From assembly GCA_025210375.1 (NCBI GenBank), contig JAOASB010000022.1, positions 96,125 to 160,124 of the forward strand: a stretch of DNA of 64,000 nt, in the 5' to 3' direction. Below are positions 28,518 through 36,742 of this stretch, in pieces (within the stretch, counting starts at the first letter, position 1; each line of letters begins with the position of its first letter). Source of the DNA: Maledivibacter sp. (lineage in GTDB: Bacteria; Bacillota; Clostridia; Peptostreptococcales; Caminicellaceae). The notes beneath the pieces were generated by a model. It had not been told where the DNA came from and did not search any database. It was given only the letters and a program-made list of their open reading frames with translations. A program made the translations under genes and the position numbers.

Positions 28518-29123
28518 ATGGAAATAGTTAATGGCAAAGAATACACTAACTGTAATTTTGATAATATGTATCTAGATATGAGGGAAATAAATAATTGTAG
28601 ATTTATTGGGTGTACCTTTCACAGCACCCACTTTGAAGAATCCATAACTAACAGATGCGAGTTTACTGAATGTGATTTTAGGGGAGTACGATTTAATGTC
28701 TCAATACATAACACATCGGCCTTTACCAATTGTAGATTTTCCTATGCCGATCTATTCAGTGCCCGATTCGTAGAATGTAAAATGACAGGTTCAACCTTTG
28801 AAGAAGCAAATATGATTGGAGTAGAGGTATCCTATGGTAATTGGTCCTATACTAATTTGCGACTAAATAATCTGAAAGGTATCGATTTCAGCTATGTTAA
28901 ATTAACAAGAGCAGATTTGTATGGTTGTGATTTAGAGAATGTTAAATTTTATGGTGCGGATTTAAGCTATGCAAATTTAGTGCAGGCCAAAATAAAAGGC
29001 GCCGATTTGCGTAATTCTAAAATAGATGGAATTGATTTAGTAAACATAGACCTCAAGGGTGTACGCATTGATATACCTCAGAGTATCATGGTAGCACAAG
29101 CATATGGCGCAATAGTTGGATAA
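28518..29123 (+). CDS. Pentapeptide-repeat protein
   Basis: 201 residues made almost wholly of A(D/N)LXX-type pentapeptides, for example the blocks around CDFRGVRFN, CRFSYADLFS, ADLYGCDLENVKFYGADLSYANLVQAKIKGADL. Such proteins form a four-sided right-handed beta helix; some mimic DNA and protect gyrase from quinolones, most are unassigned. ATG at 28518 follows AGAGGGGG. It is followed 23 bases later by the YdcF gene. Confidence 0.85.
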   Translation: MEIVNGKEYTNCNFDNMYLDMREINNCRFIGCTFHSTHFEESITNRCEFTECDFRGVRFNVSIHNTSAFTNCRFSYADLFSARFVECKMTGSTFEEANMIGVEVSYGNWSYTNLRLNNLKGIDFSYVKLTRADLYGCDLENVKFYGADLSYANLVQAKIKGADLRNSKIDGIDLVNIDLKGVRIDIPQSIMVAQAYGAIVG

Positions 29124-29146
29124 GTATTTAAAGAAAGGAAGATTAG

Positions 29147-29932
29147 ATGAGATTTCATATAAAGAAGGGTAGAAATACTTCTTTAAAGTATTTTAATAAA
29201 GCATTAATTATTATAGGTATCCTTAACATCCTATATTGCTTTTTGGGGTTATCCCTTGGGTGGGGCTTTTATTTCGGTTTAAAGGTATTAATGTTTTCAG
29301 GAATATTCCTATTGATTCATGGATTTCTTAGAATCTATAATAGTTCCTATAAAAAAAGTTTATTTGGAAGGTTAATAAGTGGTGGTATAGTTTTTTGCTT
29401 TTTATGCTGCATTATAATGGAGAGCCTTATTTTAACTGGTGCTTACATAAACGATACAGAGGATGTTGACTATGTAGTAGTACTTGGAGCTGGAATTATT
29501 AATGATAGGCCGTCCCTTGAGCTAAGATATAGACTTGATAAAGCCATCAGCTTCATAAAAAAGGATACAGAGGTAAAAAAAGTGATATTATGTGGTGGGA
29601 TAGGAAGGGGTAAAAAGTTTTCTGAAGCTTATGTAATGGAAAAATATTTAATTGACCATGGAATCAATAAAAACAAGCTTATTAAAGAGGAACAATCTAC
29701 AAGTACATATGAAAATATAAAATATGCTAAAGAGGCTATTGAGATAATAGATTCCCGTGACAATATCAAAGTGGCCATATCAAGTAACGATTTTCACTTG
29801 TTTAGAGCAAAGTATATTGCAAAGAAATTTGGGTTTATAGCTGCGGGCTTACCTTCAAAGACACCCTTGTATATAATCCCAAATCATCATGTAAGGGAAT
29901 ACTTTGCTATAGTAAAAAGTACTCTTTTTTGA
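29147..29932 (+). CDS. YdcF/SanA-like (DUF218) membrane protein
   Basis: 261 residues: membrane segments at about 20-38, 46-62 and 75-96, then a DUF218 domain with DYVVVLGAGIINDRPSLELRYRLDKAI, KKVILCGGIGRGKKFSEAYVMEKYL, EEQSTSTYENI and SSNDFHLFRAKYIAKKFG. Family members have been linked to envelope integrity and drug tolerance; the domain binds nucleotide-like ligands. ATG at 29147 follows AAAGGAAG. Confidence 0.85.
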   Translation: MRFHIKKGRNTSLKYFNKALIIIGILNILYCFLGLSLGWGFYFGLKVLMFSGIFLLIHGFLRIYNSSYKKSLFGRLISGGIVFCFLCCIIMESLILTGAYINDTEDVDYVVVLGAGIINDRPSLELRYRLDKAISFIKKDTEVKKVILCGGIGRGKKFSEAYVMEKYLIDHGINKNKLIKEEQSTSTYENIKYAKEAIEIIDSRDNIKVAISSNDFHLFRAKYIAKKFGFIAAGLPSKTPLYIIPNHHVREYFAIVKSTLF

Positions 29933-29982
29933 ATAAATCACTGTAATTTTCAAACTATTTTATAAGAAAGTTGGTAAACGCA

Positions 29983-30750
29983 ATGAAAAAAATAATTATA
30001 GCCATATCAATCCTATTAATAGCTACATTATCATTTCTATTTTTTTTAAAACCATCTGAAGACAATCAAAAGAACATGGTCAGTATAGGTAAAATGAATA
30101 TACAAAGCTTTGACCTGTACAATGTATTGGAAAAAGTCACCGGCGACGATCCATCAAATTCAGATTTATTTTTTGAAGACTTTTCTATGACCGTAACGGA
30201 TAAAAAAAATGTAGTTAGCTTAAATTTTTCCTTTTTTGAAGATAGAGGCTTTGGACGTGAAAAAACTAATGTCCATCTATATGGTATAAATGATACACTC
30301 ATAGTCAAAAATGAATCCTTAGATGATGGTAAAGATTTTTCAATAAAAGAATATATATTTTCAATATTCAATGTAAGAAACACTAGGAACCAACGCAAGG
30401 GATTGTATGCAGAGCATTATTTTCATCAAGATTCTATATCAGCCCTTATTGAAAATCTAAGGGAATCCTTCATTGACGATATAAATACAGAAAAAGATAG
30501 ACTTCATATAGATTTAATGCCTAGAGCTTATCATACAATTTTTAACAATGATAATGATATAGAAATCTATTTAGTAAATATATATACAGGGAATATAACA
30601 AATATAAAGGACATAAGAAATGATAAAAATATTCAAACTGTATTTGAGAAGGGCATCCTCAAAAGCTACAAAATTAATAATTTAGGAGGTTTATGCTCCT
30701 ATACCGATTCAAATGGAAAATTTAAGTATTACTTTTTCGAGGAAAATTAG
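29983..30750 (+). CDS. Membrane-anchored extracytoplasmic protein, unknown
   Basis: 255 residues from the ATG at 29983. An N-terminal hydrophobic segment (about 3-20) anchors a polar outer domain with no known motif. Its end (NLGGLCSYTDSNGKFKYYFFE) looks like a complete beta sheet. The start is uncertain: only AAGAAAG lies upstream, and a TTG at 29971 is in frame. Followed 35 bases later by a lipoprotein, probably one operon. Confidence 0.55.
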   Translation: MKKIIIAISILLIATLSFLFFLKPSEDNQKNMVSIGKMNIQSFDLYNVLEKVTGDDPSNSDLFFEDFSMTVTDKKNVVSLNFSFFEDRGFGREKTNVHLYGINDTLIVKNESLDDGKDFSIKEYIFSIFNVRNTRNQRKGLYAEHYFHQDSISALIENLRESFIDDINTEKDRLHIDLMPRAYHTIFNNDNDIEIYLVNIYTGNITNIKDIRNDKNIQTVFEKGILKSYKINNLGGLCSYTDSNGKFKYYFFEEN

Positions 30751-30785
30751 CTCCGGATCATATGTATAAGGGGGAGGTTTTATAT

Positions 30786-31700
30786 ATGAAAACCAAACAT
30801 GGTATTGCCATAATCATATTTCTTCTTAGTGTATCGTTATGTAGTTGTTTCAAAGATACAGATAATCTTAAGAACACCACAAGCGAAATAGATTCACATT
30901 TTAGAGAAGATAAACTTCAATATACTAATATTATCGGAGATACTGAATTAGCTCAGTCTATTTTCAAAGAAGAACTTGATTTAAAGAATATAAATAGTCA
31001 CATATTTTACTATTCTCCGGGTCAATATAATTTTGTGATTAATTTCAATAGCTCAGTAACTGGTGTAGAAATAGATAGCTTCATGTCGTATTTTTCTCGG
31101 TTATTTATCAGTATGCACCCATCTTCAATAGCAGAGTTCCCCTATGAATCTCAATTAATTATGGGCAAGAATAGCATTTTAGAATCTAAGGATGAACCCT
31201 ACGAAAAACTAAGTTTACGAGTATATATTGACGATGTTAAAGCATTTAGATATGATTACACATTTAAAAATTTGAAGCTAGCATCCTGCGAATATTGGGA
31301 GAACATTTATAAAGACCATGATTTCGAAGCCCTAAAAACAGAATCTGCAGAAGCTTTCATCAAGAATAATAAGAGTTTAGGGAAAACTATCAATATTAGA
31401 AAAACCTTTAAGCATGATGGGGTTATAATAGTAAAGATAAAGGGTAATCAAAGGTCTAGCGATAGATATATGAAAAAAATGAAAGAGGCAATAGAATATA
31501 ATCTAGCACCTGCCTTAGAAAAAGAAGCCATCGCCAAGTATAATACTAATTTTCAATATCTTGGGATAGTACTACAATTTCAAGATAAAAATAATATCTA
31601 TGAAGAATATGTATACTATAATGGTAAAGATGAAGATAAAGACTGGATAGATGTAAACTGGATGGAGTATAAATTTTTATCTAATCATATACAAAATTAA
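30786..31700 (+). CDS. Lipoprotein of unknown function
   Basis: 304 residues. ATG at 30786 follows the strong GGGGGAGGTTTTATAT; the ATG at 30762 lies before that site and is not used. Signal peptide with lipobox LCSC. The mature part has no recognised domain; two stretches with similar layout (SSVTGVEIDSFMSYFSRLF and SSDRYMKKMKEAIEYNLA) hint at an internal duplication. A strong terminator follows. Confidence 0.6.
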   Translation: MKTKHGIAIIIFLLSVSLCSCFKDTDNLKNTTSEIDSHFREDKLQYTNIIGDTELAQSIFKEELDLKNINSHIFYYSPGQYNFVINFNSSVTGVEIDSFMSYFSRLFISMHPSSIAEFPYESQLIMGKNSILESKDEPYEKLSLRVYIDDVKAFRYDYTFKNLKLASCEYWENIYKDHDFEALKTESAEAFIKNNKSLGKTINIRKTFKHDGVIIVKIKGNQRSSDRYMKKMKEAIEYNLAPALEKEAIAKYNTNFQYLGIVLQFQDKNNIYEEYVYYNGKDEDKDWIDVNWMEYKFLSNHIQN

Positions 31701-31721
31701 CAATGTTAAATATGTTTATAG

Positions 31722-31759
31722 GACAGTTGTAACTTTTCAATAAAGTTGAACTGTCTTTT
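31722..31759 (+). terminator. Terminator of the 30-31.7 kb operon
   Basis: GACAGTT-GT-AACTTT pairs with AAAGTT-G-AACTGTC around TCAAT, followed by TTTT. Confidence 0.82.
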
Positions 31760-32312
31760 AAATTTCAACTTAGAGAAATCCAATGTTATATAAGAATTTA
31801 AAAGGGGAGGTTCTTAATTCTAATTCAAATACTCTTGGTATATTTGTAAGAAAGATATAAAATTAAAAAATCTTGTGTTTTTATTGATAAGAATAGGGGA
31901 TAAATATACTTGATTCCTCAAATAAATATTCTTCAATTGCCTCGGCAATAGTAATAATACTACAATTTATTTCAATCTCCTTATAGATGGACTAAAAAAA
32001 TGTCAATTTAAAGTGAAATTAAGAAGAAAGACAATAGTTTTATAAAAGATAATTATTATCAATTATACGATTTGTATATAGATGTTCAAAACGATTAATT
32101 AAATATATTTTAGAAAATATTGATTAATAGTATATACATTTTACTTGTTGCATAGATCATAATACCTATAACTGTGTATTTATAATTATGAAACAAATAA
32201 ATGAATTATACTTATATAAAATTTATATTATATAAGTAGTAGAGAAAATGCCTATTATATATAATAAGAAATTCGATAGAGGTATGTAAAATATATATTT
32301 TTTAAGTTCTTT
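31760..32312. other. A+T-rich host flank left of the integrated element
   Basis: About 550 bases. One good-looking ribosome binding site (AAAAGGGGAGG near 31800) is not followed by an ORF, which suggests a decayed gene. Nothing else stands out. Confidence 0.5.
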
Positions 32313-32346
32313 AACTATATTTTAAATGTATATTCCGGGAATAGTT
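32313..32346 (+). repeat. attL: 13-8-13 recombinase site
   Basis: Left arm AACTATATTTTAA, 8-bp centre ATGTATAT, right arm TCCGGGAATAGTT. The right arm, reversed and complemented, reads AACTATTCCCGGA, sharing its outer six bases with the left arm. Left arm, centre and one further base are identical to attR at 40150-40183; the right arms differ at four positions, as expected for B/P hybrid sites. Confidence 0.78.
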
Positions 32347-32390
32347 AGAAGCAGGGTATCTAAGGCTTCTTTTTGTTTTGCCGAAATTCT

Positions 32391-32434
32391 CCAGATTTGA
32401 AATGATAATATTTCAAGTCTGGGGGATTTTTTTT
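32391..32434 (+). terminator. Hairpin/terminator in the element's left leader
   Basis: CCAGATTTGAAAT pairs with ATTTCAAGTCTGG (one G-T pair) and is followed by GGGA and eight T residues. A weaker AGAAGC/GCTTCT hairpin with T-run stands just before it (32347-32375). Together they shield phage genes from host read-through, or attenuate the phage leader after circularisation. Confidence 0.8.
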
Positions 32435-32455
32435 GTCAAAAAAAGGGGGTTAGAT

Positions 32456-32620
32456 ATGGTATTAAAGGGAATTGTGCTAATAATTGTGTATCTAATATTG
32501 AAATGGTTAAGCAGATTTTTATTTATTGGATTACTAATAAAGTTTATACAAAGACAAATAAGTAAGGGGGTAGATGACATATCGAAAAAATTTCAATCGA
32601 GCTTAGAAAAGACGAAGTAA
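32456..32620 (+). CDS. Phage gene 1: small membrane protein
   Basis: 54 residues from ATG at 32456 (AAAGGGGG upstream). Two hydrophobic stretches (about 3-17 and 20-33) followed by a polar, helix-prone tail ISKGVDDISKKFQSSLEK. Unknown; could be a virion membrane protein. An upstream ATG at 32378 runs through the terminator hairpin and is not a likely start. Confidence 0.65.
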   Translation: MVLKGIVLIIVYLILKWLSRFLFIGLLIKFIQRQISKGVDDISKKFQSSLEKTK

Positions 32621-32622
32621 AA

Positions 32623-32874
32623 GTGGTTAGTGATATGTTCGAAGTAGCAATAGAATATGTCAAGAAGCTTGAAGGTGAATTATTAGATGAGGAAATTAGG
32701 GAATTGGGTTTAATGCTTTCACAGGTAGATTTAGGATTTGACATCACAGGTAGTCTTGAGGGGTCAAGGAAAAGAGACTTGGAAATTGAGTATCTTGGAA
32801 TTAGAAAGATTAATTATATGTTTGTAAAAATGAAGTTTGATGCACTTTTAGGAGCTATGGAAAGGGGAGAGTAG
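32623..32874 (+). CDS. Phage gene 2: small acidic protein, unknown
   Basis: 83 residues if started at GTG 32623: helical, acidic (FEVAIEYVKKLEGELLDEEI). That GTG lacks a ribosome binding site. The frame stays open back to 32578, and AAGGGGG (32564-32570) stands ten bases before an in-frame ATC at 32581, so the true start may be non-canonical and add 14 residues (ISIELRKDEVKV...). Stop directly abuts the next ATG. Confidence 0.55.
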   Translation: MVSDMFEVAIEYVKKLEGELLDEEIRELGLMLSQVDLGFDITGSLEGSRKRDLEIEYLGIRKINYMFVKMKFDALLGAMERGE

Positions 32875-33147
32875 ATGGCTAAAATACATAAAACCAAGTG
32901 CCAAATATGTGGAAAGGAATTTGAGACAGAGGGTAGTGGTGCTGCAGGGGCATTGGCATTGCATTTATATAAAACTCATGGTATAAAAAAACAGGATAAT
33001 TCTAGTAAAGAGAAAGAAGGGGGATGTGATACTAAGTGGAGGTTTTTAAATCCCTCCGACCCGCAGGAGCAAAAGGCTGTTGATGCGGGGTATACCATGA
33101 TTTCCGACATTGCCGGCAAGTCGAAACTTGAACAAATTTTAAAATAG
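32875..33147 (+). CDS. Phage gene 3: C2H2-type zinc-finger protein
   Basis: 90 residues. Residues 9-35 form a zinc finger: Cys9-x2-Cys12 (CQICGK) and His30-x4-His35 (HLYKTHG). The rest is polar. Small zinc-finger proteins of this size in phages and archaeal viruses are usually DNA-binding regulators. The start is coupled to the stop of gene 2. Confidence 0.75.
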   Translation: MAKIHKTKCQICGKEFETEGSGAAGALALHLYKTHGIKKQDNSSKEKEGGCDTKWRFLNPSDPQEQKAVDAGYTMISDIAGKSKLEQILK

Positions 33148-33158
33148 GAGGTTTGTAG

Positions 33159-33470
33159 ATGGATAAAACAATGAGCGAAATAATTAGAGAGGAGCAGGGA
33201 GGTGATGCTCCAATTGATGAAGCTTTACAGGGAATGCCAGTAGCAGAGGAAAATGGGAGTTCGTGGAACTTTGGATTTTTAAAGGCTGAAACTGGGGAAG
33301 GTGAAATTGAAGAATATTTAGGGCATCCCCTTAACTTTAATAATTCCGTTGCAGTCGGTAGAATACTGCGGGGCTTAACTGGAATACTTGGCAATTTAAG
33401 GCTAGCGGTGATTGATATAGGCTTTGGTATAGCTGAATTTGCAAAGGAAAGAAGGGGTAATAATGGTTAA
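33159..33470 (+). CDS. Phage gene 4: unknown, possibly membrane-associated
   Basis: 103 residues, preceded by TAGGAGGTTTGTAG. Acidic N-terminal half; the C-terminal part (VGRILRGLTGILGNLRLAVI and on) is amphipathic to hydrophobic. Not recognised. Its end overlaps the start of the packaging ATPase gene by 8 bases, so the two are probably translated together. Confidence 0.6.
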   Translation: MDKTMSEIIREEQGGDAPIDEALQGMPVAEENGSSWNFGFLKAETGEGEIEEYLGHPLNFNNSVAVGRILRGLTGILGNLRLAVIDIGFGIAEFAKERRGNNG

Positions 33471-34107
33471 GCCTATAGGGGAAAAAGAGGTCTTCAAGGG
33501 ACATCATACTTTTGTGTGCGGTATGACTCAAAATGGCAAAACTGCTTTTACAGTTGAAAAGCTAAAGCAAACAAGGCAACCAGTTCTATTCTTCAACCCA
33601 CAACATGAGAAGGTAGAGGGCTTTGTCCTTGCTAATATAGACCATAAACCAAGTCAGATTATAAGGGCTTTAAAGATGGGGCTACGTGTTGACTATAGGG
33701 CGTCGCTAGATGATGAAGAAGCGTCTTGGGAACTGTACTATCTTGTTGATAACTTATTTCGAGCAGGGTTCACAAAGCAAGACCCTATTATATTTGCCAT
33801 AGATGAAGTTCACATACAAAATGATTACAAGCAAGGGAAAAAGGCACTGAAGAAAGTGGCTAATAGGGGGTTAACCTTCGGTATACATGCGGTGTTTATA
33901 AGTCAAAGACCTGCTAACGTGCCTTTAACAATAGTTACGCAAGCAGATAAGCATTATATATTTAAGACTGGACTGGAGAAGGAGTATTTTACTAGGAAAG
34001 GGATTAAATACGATAGAGTTAAAGACCTTATAGAGCAGGGGGGGGAATATTCATACGTGGAATTTGATGGAGCTAGTATAAATGGGCCATATAAGGAGGC
34101 ATTGTAA
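33463..34107 (+). CDS. Phage gene 5: HerA/FtsK-superfamily packaging ATPase (PRD1 P9-like)
   Basis: 214 residues from ATG at 33463 (AAGGGG upstream), close to the size of PRD1 P9. Walker A is CGMTQNGKT (residues 19-27), Walker B PIIFAIDEVH (108-117), and the sensor segment is VFISQRPANVP (144-154), the Q-R-P form typical of HerA-like ATPases. In tailless membrane phages this enzyme pumps DNA into the capsid. A Zot-type reading (filamentous phage) is weaker, since there is no membrane segment and Zot's G-K-P-G-S-G-K motif is absent. Confidence 0.8.
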   Translation: MVKPIGEKEVFKGHHTFVCGMTQNGKTAFTVEKLKQTRQPVLFFNPQHEKVEGFVLANIDHKPSQIIRALKMGLRVDYRASLDDEEASWELYYLVDNLFRAGFTKQDPIIFAIDEVHIQNDYKQGKKALKKVANRGLTFGIHAVFISQRPANVPLTIVTQADKHYIFKTGLEKEYFTRKGIKYDRVKDLIEQGGEYSYVEFDGASINGPYKEAL

Positions 34108-34326
34108 GTGGGAGTAAATCAAGAACTACTTAGGAAGATGAAAGAGAGAAACGGTCAACCTCTCCCAAGTATTAGGGAAGTTGGGAATCCTGCTGTTAAG
34201 GTTAAGGAATTAGAGGATATTGTACAGAAACAAGATGAGAGAATACAGGAGCTAGAGCAAATGGTTATAAAGCTGTTTAATATGGTGCAAATGGATTACA
34301 TGGAGAGGGTGAGGAGAGTTGTCTAG
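34108..34326 (+). CDS. Phage gene 6: coiled-coil protein
   Basis: 72 residues, GTG start at 34108 directly after the ATPase stop, with AAGGAGGCATT before it. The C-terminal half VKELEDIVQKQDERIQELEQ is a clear coiled coil. Not recognised. Confidence 0.6.
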   Translation: MGVNQELLRKMKERNGQPLPSIREVGNPAVKVKELEDIVQKQDERIQELEQMVIKLFNMVQMDYMERVRRVV

Positions 34327-34504
34327 GAAGCTGTGTTGTCCTGTATGTGGTGGTGCTAAGTATAAGAGTGTGGAACAGTTGGGCTTGTTTGGGGATAAAG
34401 AGTTGCTTGTATGTATGGATTGTGGTTTGATTTTGACATTTGAAAAAAGGTTTATGAAAAAGTATTTATCTAAAAAAATAGAGAAATTGGAGGGTTCTAA
34501 ATGA
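34319..34504 (+). CDS. Phage gene 7: zinc-ribbon protein
   Basis: 61 residues, TTG start at 34319 with GGTGAGGAG before it, overlapping gene 6 by 8 bases. Four cysteines in CPVCGG (8-13) and CMDCG (32-36) make a zinc ribbon. Likely a nucleic-acid binding regulator. Confidence 0.65.
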   Translation: MSRKLCCPVCGGAKYKSVEQLGLFGDKELLVCMDCGLILTFEKRFMKKYLSKKIEKLEGSK

Positions 34505-34746
34505 GTTTAAAGAAGATGCAGGTAATAAAGTGGAATGCTCCGCATAATAGTATTGAATTTTTTGTTGCTGAATACATGATAAGTGAAGATATCAGGTCTC
34601 ATGAAAACCTTGAAAAGTGGTTTTTGTATTGGTGTGATATTGTGTTAGGTGAAGAAGAAGCAGTAACTGTTAGTCAAAAGAAATTTCGCTTAAACGCAGT
34701 GGAAAACCTTCATAAAGCTTTTTTGGCTATTCGTAGTTGTTGTTAA
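34501..34746 (+). CDS. Phage gene 8: unknown
   Basis: 81 residues. ATG overlaps the gene 7 stop (ATGA), with GGAGGG upstream. Mixed helix, four tryptophans, cysteine pair at the end (RSCC). Not recognised. Confidence 0.55.
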   Translation: MSLKKMQVIKWNAPHNSIEFFVAEYMISEDIRSHENLEKWFLYWCDIVLGEEEAVTVSQKKFRLNAVENLHKAFLAIRSCC

Positions 34747-34889
34747 AGGGTCTCAGATAAAATTTTGAAGGATATAAAAATATGCCCCGCCGTCAAAGTT
34801 CGGCGGGAATGACTTCACTTGAGTAACGTCACACTTAATGCGACGGTATTGGTAATTTTTGGAAATTATTTCAAAGGGGAGGGTTTCAT
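34747..34889 (+). other. Rep leader with G+C-rich hairpin, candidate replication origin
   Basis: CCCGCCG pairs with CGGCGGG (34786-34807) around TCAAAGTT. It is much richer in G+C than its surroundings and has no T-run after it. Next come TTCACTTGAGTAACG and a second small CGTC/GACG stem. Double-strand origins of rolling-circle replicons commonly lie just before the rep gene as a hairpin with a nick site. Placement is suggestive; the nick site is not identified. Confidence 0.45.
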
Positions 34890-35909
34890 ATGCTTGATCA
34901 TATGTCGTATAACTTAGAAGTGAAAATAGCGGGTAAAAATGTATCTTTGAAACGATTTACTCAGAAACCTAAGTTCTTTAATTATCAAGTTAAAAACCCT
35001 CCCATACAAGCCACAAAGGGGGAGAGTGAGCGCTCTCGGGAAAATTTCATAAAATCAATAGTCCGTGCTAGGAAAAATGTCTTTGACATTATTGCTTGCA
35101 ATGTGAACGTGATTCCTGATTTTTACGGCAACATACAGCGTCCAAAGTTTTGGACGCTTACTTTTGCTGAAAATGTAACCGACTTAGAGGAAGCAAACAA
35201 GGAGTTTACAAAGTTTAATAAAAGGCTGTCATATAGCCTTTATGGGGTACATAAAAATGTCCTAAAATACATATGTATTCCGGAATTTCAGAAGAGGGGT
35301 GCAGTGCATTTTCATGTTCTCTATTTCAACATGCCATATGTGGAACAAAAGAAGCTTCAAGCTATATGGGGCAATGGTTGGGCATGGGTTGAAAGTGTAT
35401 CCAAAAAAGGTGATATTGAGGACTTTGCAATCTATGTTGCAAAGTACATAAGCAAGGAAAATTCAAAGGGTGAGGATAATTACGACCTATACAAGGAGAA
35501 GGAAATGCTTAATAGTAAGAGATACTCATGCTCCAGGGGGCTAAACCGCCCAGAGGTGTATAAGCTACTGATTGATGAAGAATTGTATACTTCCCTTGTT
35601 GCAATGCTTAAGGACTTTCATTCTTATAATGGAGAATATGAAAACGAGTATATTGGTAAAGTTGAGCTTAATTATTATGAGGTAGAGAATAAGAAGGTTA
35701 AGCAAAGCATTAGAAACGCTGTGAATAGCGTGTTTACTTGTATGAAGGATATATACAATAGAAAAGTTCGTATGGCCTTTGCTGACGTAGGTCTTTTTAT
35801 GTTCGATGACCTATTCTTTGCCATAGAGGAAACTAAGAAAAAGATATGGAAAAAATATTCATTTGTCGAAGTGCCAATTCGAGATACTATCCCCTCATTT
35901 GGCTGGTAA
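34890..35909 (+). CDS. Phage gene 9: HUH-family rolling-circle replication initiator
   Basis: 339 residues, ATG after CAAAGGGGAGGG. Order of motifs: motif I FWTLTFAEN (87-95), the HUH metal site His140-Phe-His142 in GAVHFHVLYF, and motif III with two tyrosines, Tyr182 and Tyr186 in IYVAKYISKE. These proteins nick one strand at the origin and stay bound to the 5' end. It implies a circular genome copied through single-stranded DNA. Phage-type rather than plasmid-type context, given the packaging ATPase and lysis genes. Confidence 0.9.
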   Translation: MLDHMSYNLEVKIAGKNVSLKRFTQKPKFFNYQVKNPPIQATKGESERSRENFIKSIVRARKNVFDIIACNVNVIPDFYGNIQRPKFWTLTFAENVTDLEEANKEFTKFNKRLSYSLYGVHKNVLKYICIPEFQKRGAVHFHVLYFNMPYVEQKKLQAIWGNGWAWVESVSKKGDIEDFAIYVAKYISKENSKGEDNYDLYKEKEMLNSKRYSCSRGLNRPEVYKLLIDEELYTSLVAMLKDFHSYNGEYENEYIGKVELNYYEVENKKVKQSIRNAVNSVFTCMKDIYNRKVRMAFADVGLFMFDDLFFAIEETKKKIWKKYSFVEVPIRDTIPSFGW

Positions 35910-35910
35910 A

Positions 35911-35962
35911 TTTATTTGTATTTATTTGGAGATTTGATTTTCTGCAAATAAACGTGATAAAC
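35911..35962 (+). promoter_or_regulatory. Promoter/operators of the structural operon
   Basis: TTTATTTG at 35911-35918 and 35921-35928, and its complement CAAATAAA at 35945-35952. TTGATT (35934-35939) and GATAAA (35956-35961) are 16 bases apart, with the CAAATAAA in the spacer. The same octamer overlaps the right-end promoter at 40039-40067. Confidence 0.55.
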
Positions 35963-36003
35963 TACCACCGTAAACAACAAAGTAAAGGAAGGGGGTTTTA
36001 TTA

Positions 36004-36228
36004 GTGAAATTCGGGGAATTTATTACGCCAGTAGGTCAGAAGGGGAATATTTTTAAAGTCGACGACTGGTTAAAGATGATTCTAGGTTCTGCGGTGATGT
36101 TATTTGCCTTTGGATGGGGGCAAAGGGTCTATCAAGAGGGCAATAAGCATTTGCCTTCCGGAATGAAGGAAAATATAGAACCAGTGTTTAATCAGCCAAG
36201 AATTACTGGAAGCGATACTATTTTATAG
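36004..36228 (+). CDS. Phage gene 10: small single-span membrane protein
   Basis: 74 residues, GTG start with GGAAGGGGG before it. One membrane segment (about 26-42, MILGSAVMLFAFGWG). It opens the operon with the capsid candidates, so it may be a virion membrane protein. Confidence 0.65.
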   Translation: MKFGEFITPVGQKGNIFKVDDWLKMILGSAVMLFAFGWGQRVYQEGNKHLPSGMKENIEPVFNQPRITGSDTIL

Positions 36229-36242
36229 GGAGGTGTAGAAAT

Positions 36243-36701
36243 TTGAAGGGATATAGAAGTGCATTTACAAAAGAGGATTTATTATTTACCTCAACGCCCT
36301 GTAATGCAGGGCAATATACAAAGATAGGAGAATACAAGATAGTGGCAGGGGAACTTGTCAAACTTGGGTATCTACAAGGCGACCAAGCGGGAGCAGAGGG
36401 TCGCATCCACATAGAACTCAAAAACTCGGCGGGTACTACTTTAAGCGGTACTATTAGACTGGTGGCATTGAGTCCACAGGATATGCCCCTTAATCCAAGT
36501 ATTCTGTTTGAAGCTAGGACAGAAGCCCTAAACCAATCATCATCCGACCGTACAAAGCAAATACCCTTTAATGACTTAGGAATAGCTTTATCGGAGGACA
36601 AGAAATATGCTGTAAATTTTAAGCCCGACGGTTCGTCAGTGACCGTTGACAAAGCTAAGTCAACAGTCCTCATGGACATAACAAGGGTACTACTTAAATA
36701 G
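36243..36701 (+). CDS. Phage gene 11: candidate capsid protein
   Basis: 152 residues, TTG start with GGGAGGTG upstream. No membrane segment; the pattern of short alternating strands (YTKIGEYKIVAGELVKLGYL, RIHIELKNSAGTTLSGTIRL, YAVNFKPDGSSVTVD, VLMDITRVLL) is that of an all-beta protein of jelly-roll size. First of three beta-rich genes in a row between the replication and lysis genes. Homology not recognised; role inferred from fold impression and position. Confidence 0.6.
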   Translation: MKGYRSAFTKEDLLFTSTPCNAGQYTKIGEYKIVAGELVKLGYLQGDQAGAEGRIHIELKNSAGTTLSGTIRLVALSPQDMPLNPSILFEARTEALNQSSSDRTKQIPFNDLGIALSEDKKYAVNFKPDGSSVTVDKAKSTVLMDITRVLLK

Positions 36702-36742
36702 GTGTAGCGATTGCTATACCTTTTTTAGAATGAGGTGAGAGA

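Noticed and set aside
32313..32346. dif site for XerCD integration
   Set aside because: The arms do not match the Firmicute dif consensus (ACTTCCTA...TTATGTAAA), and 13-bp arms with an 8-bp centre fit a Cre/phage-type site better. Host Xer proteins are still not excluded as the enzyme.
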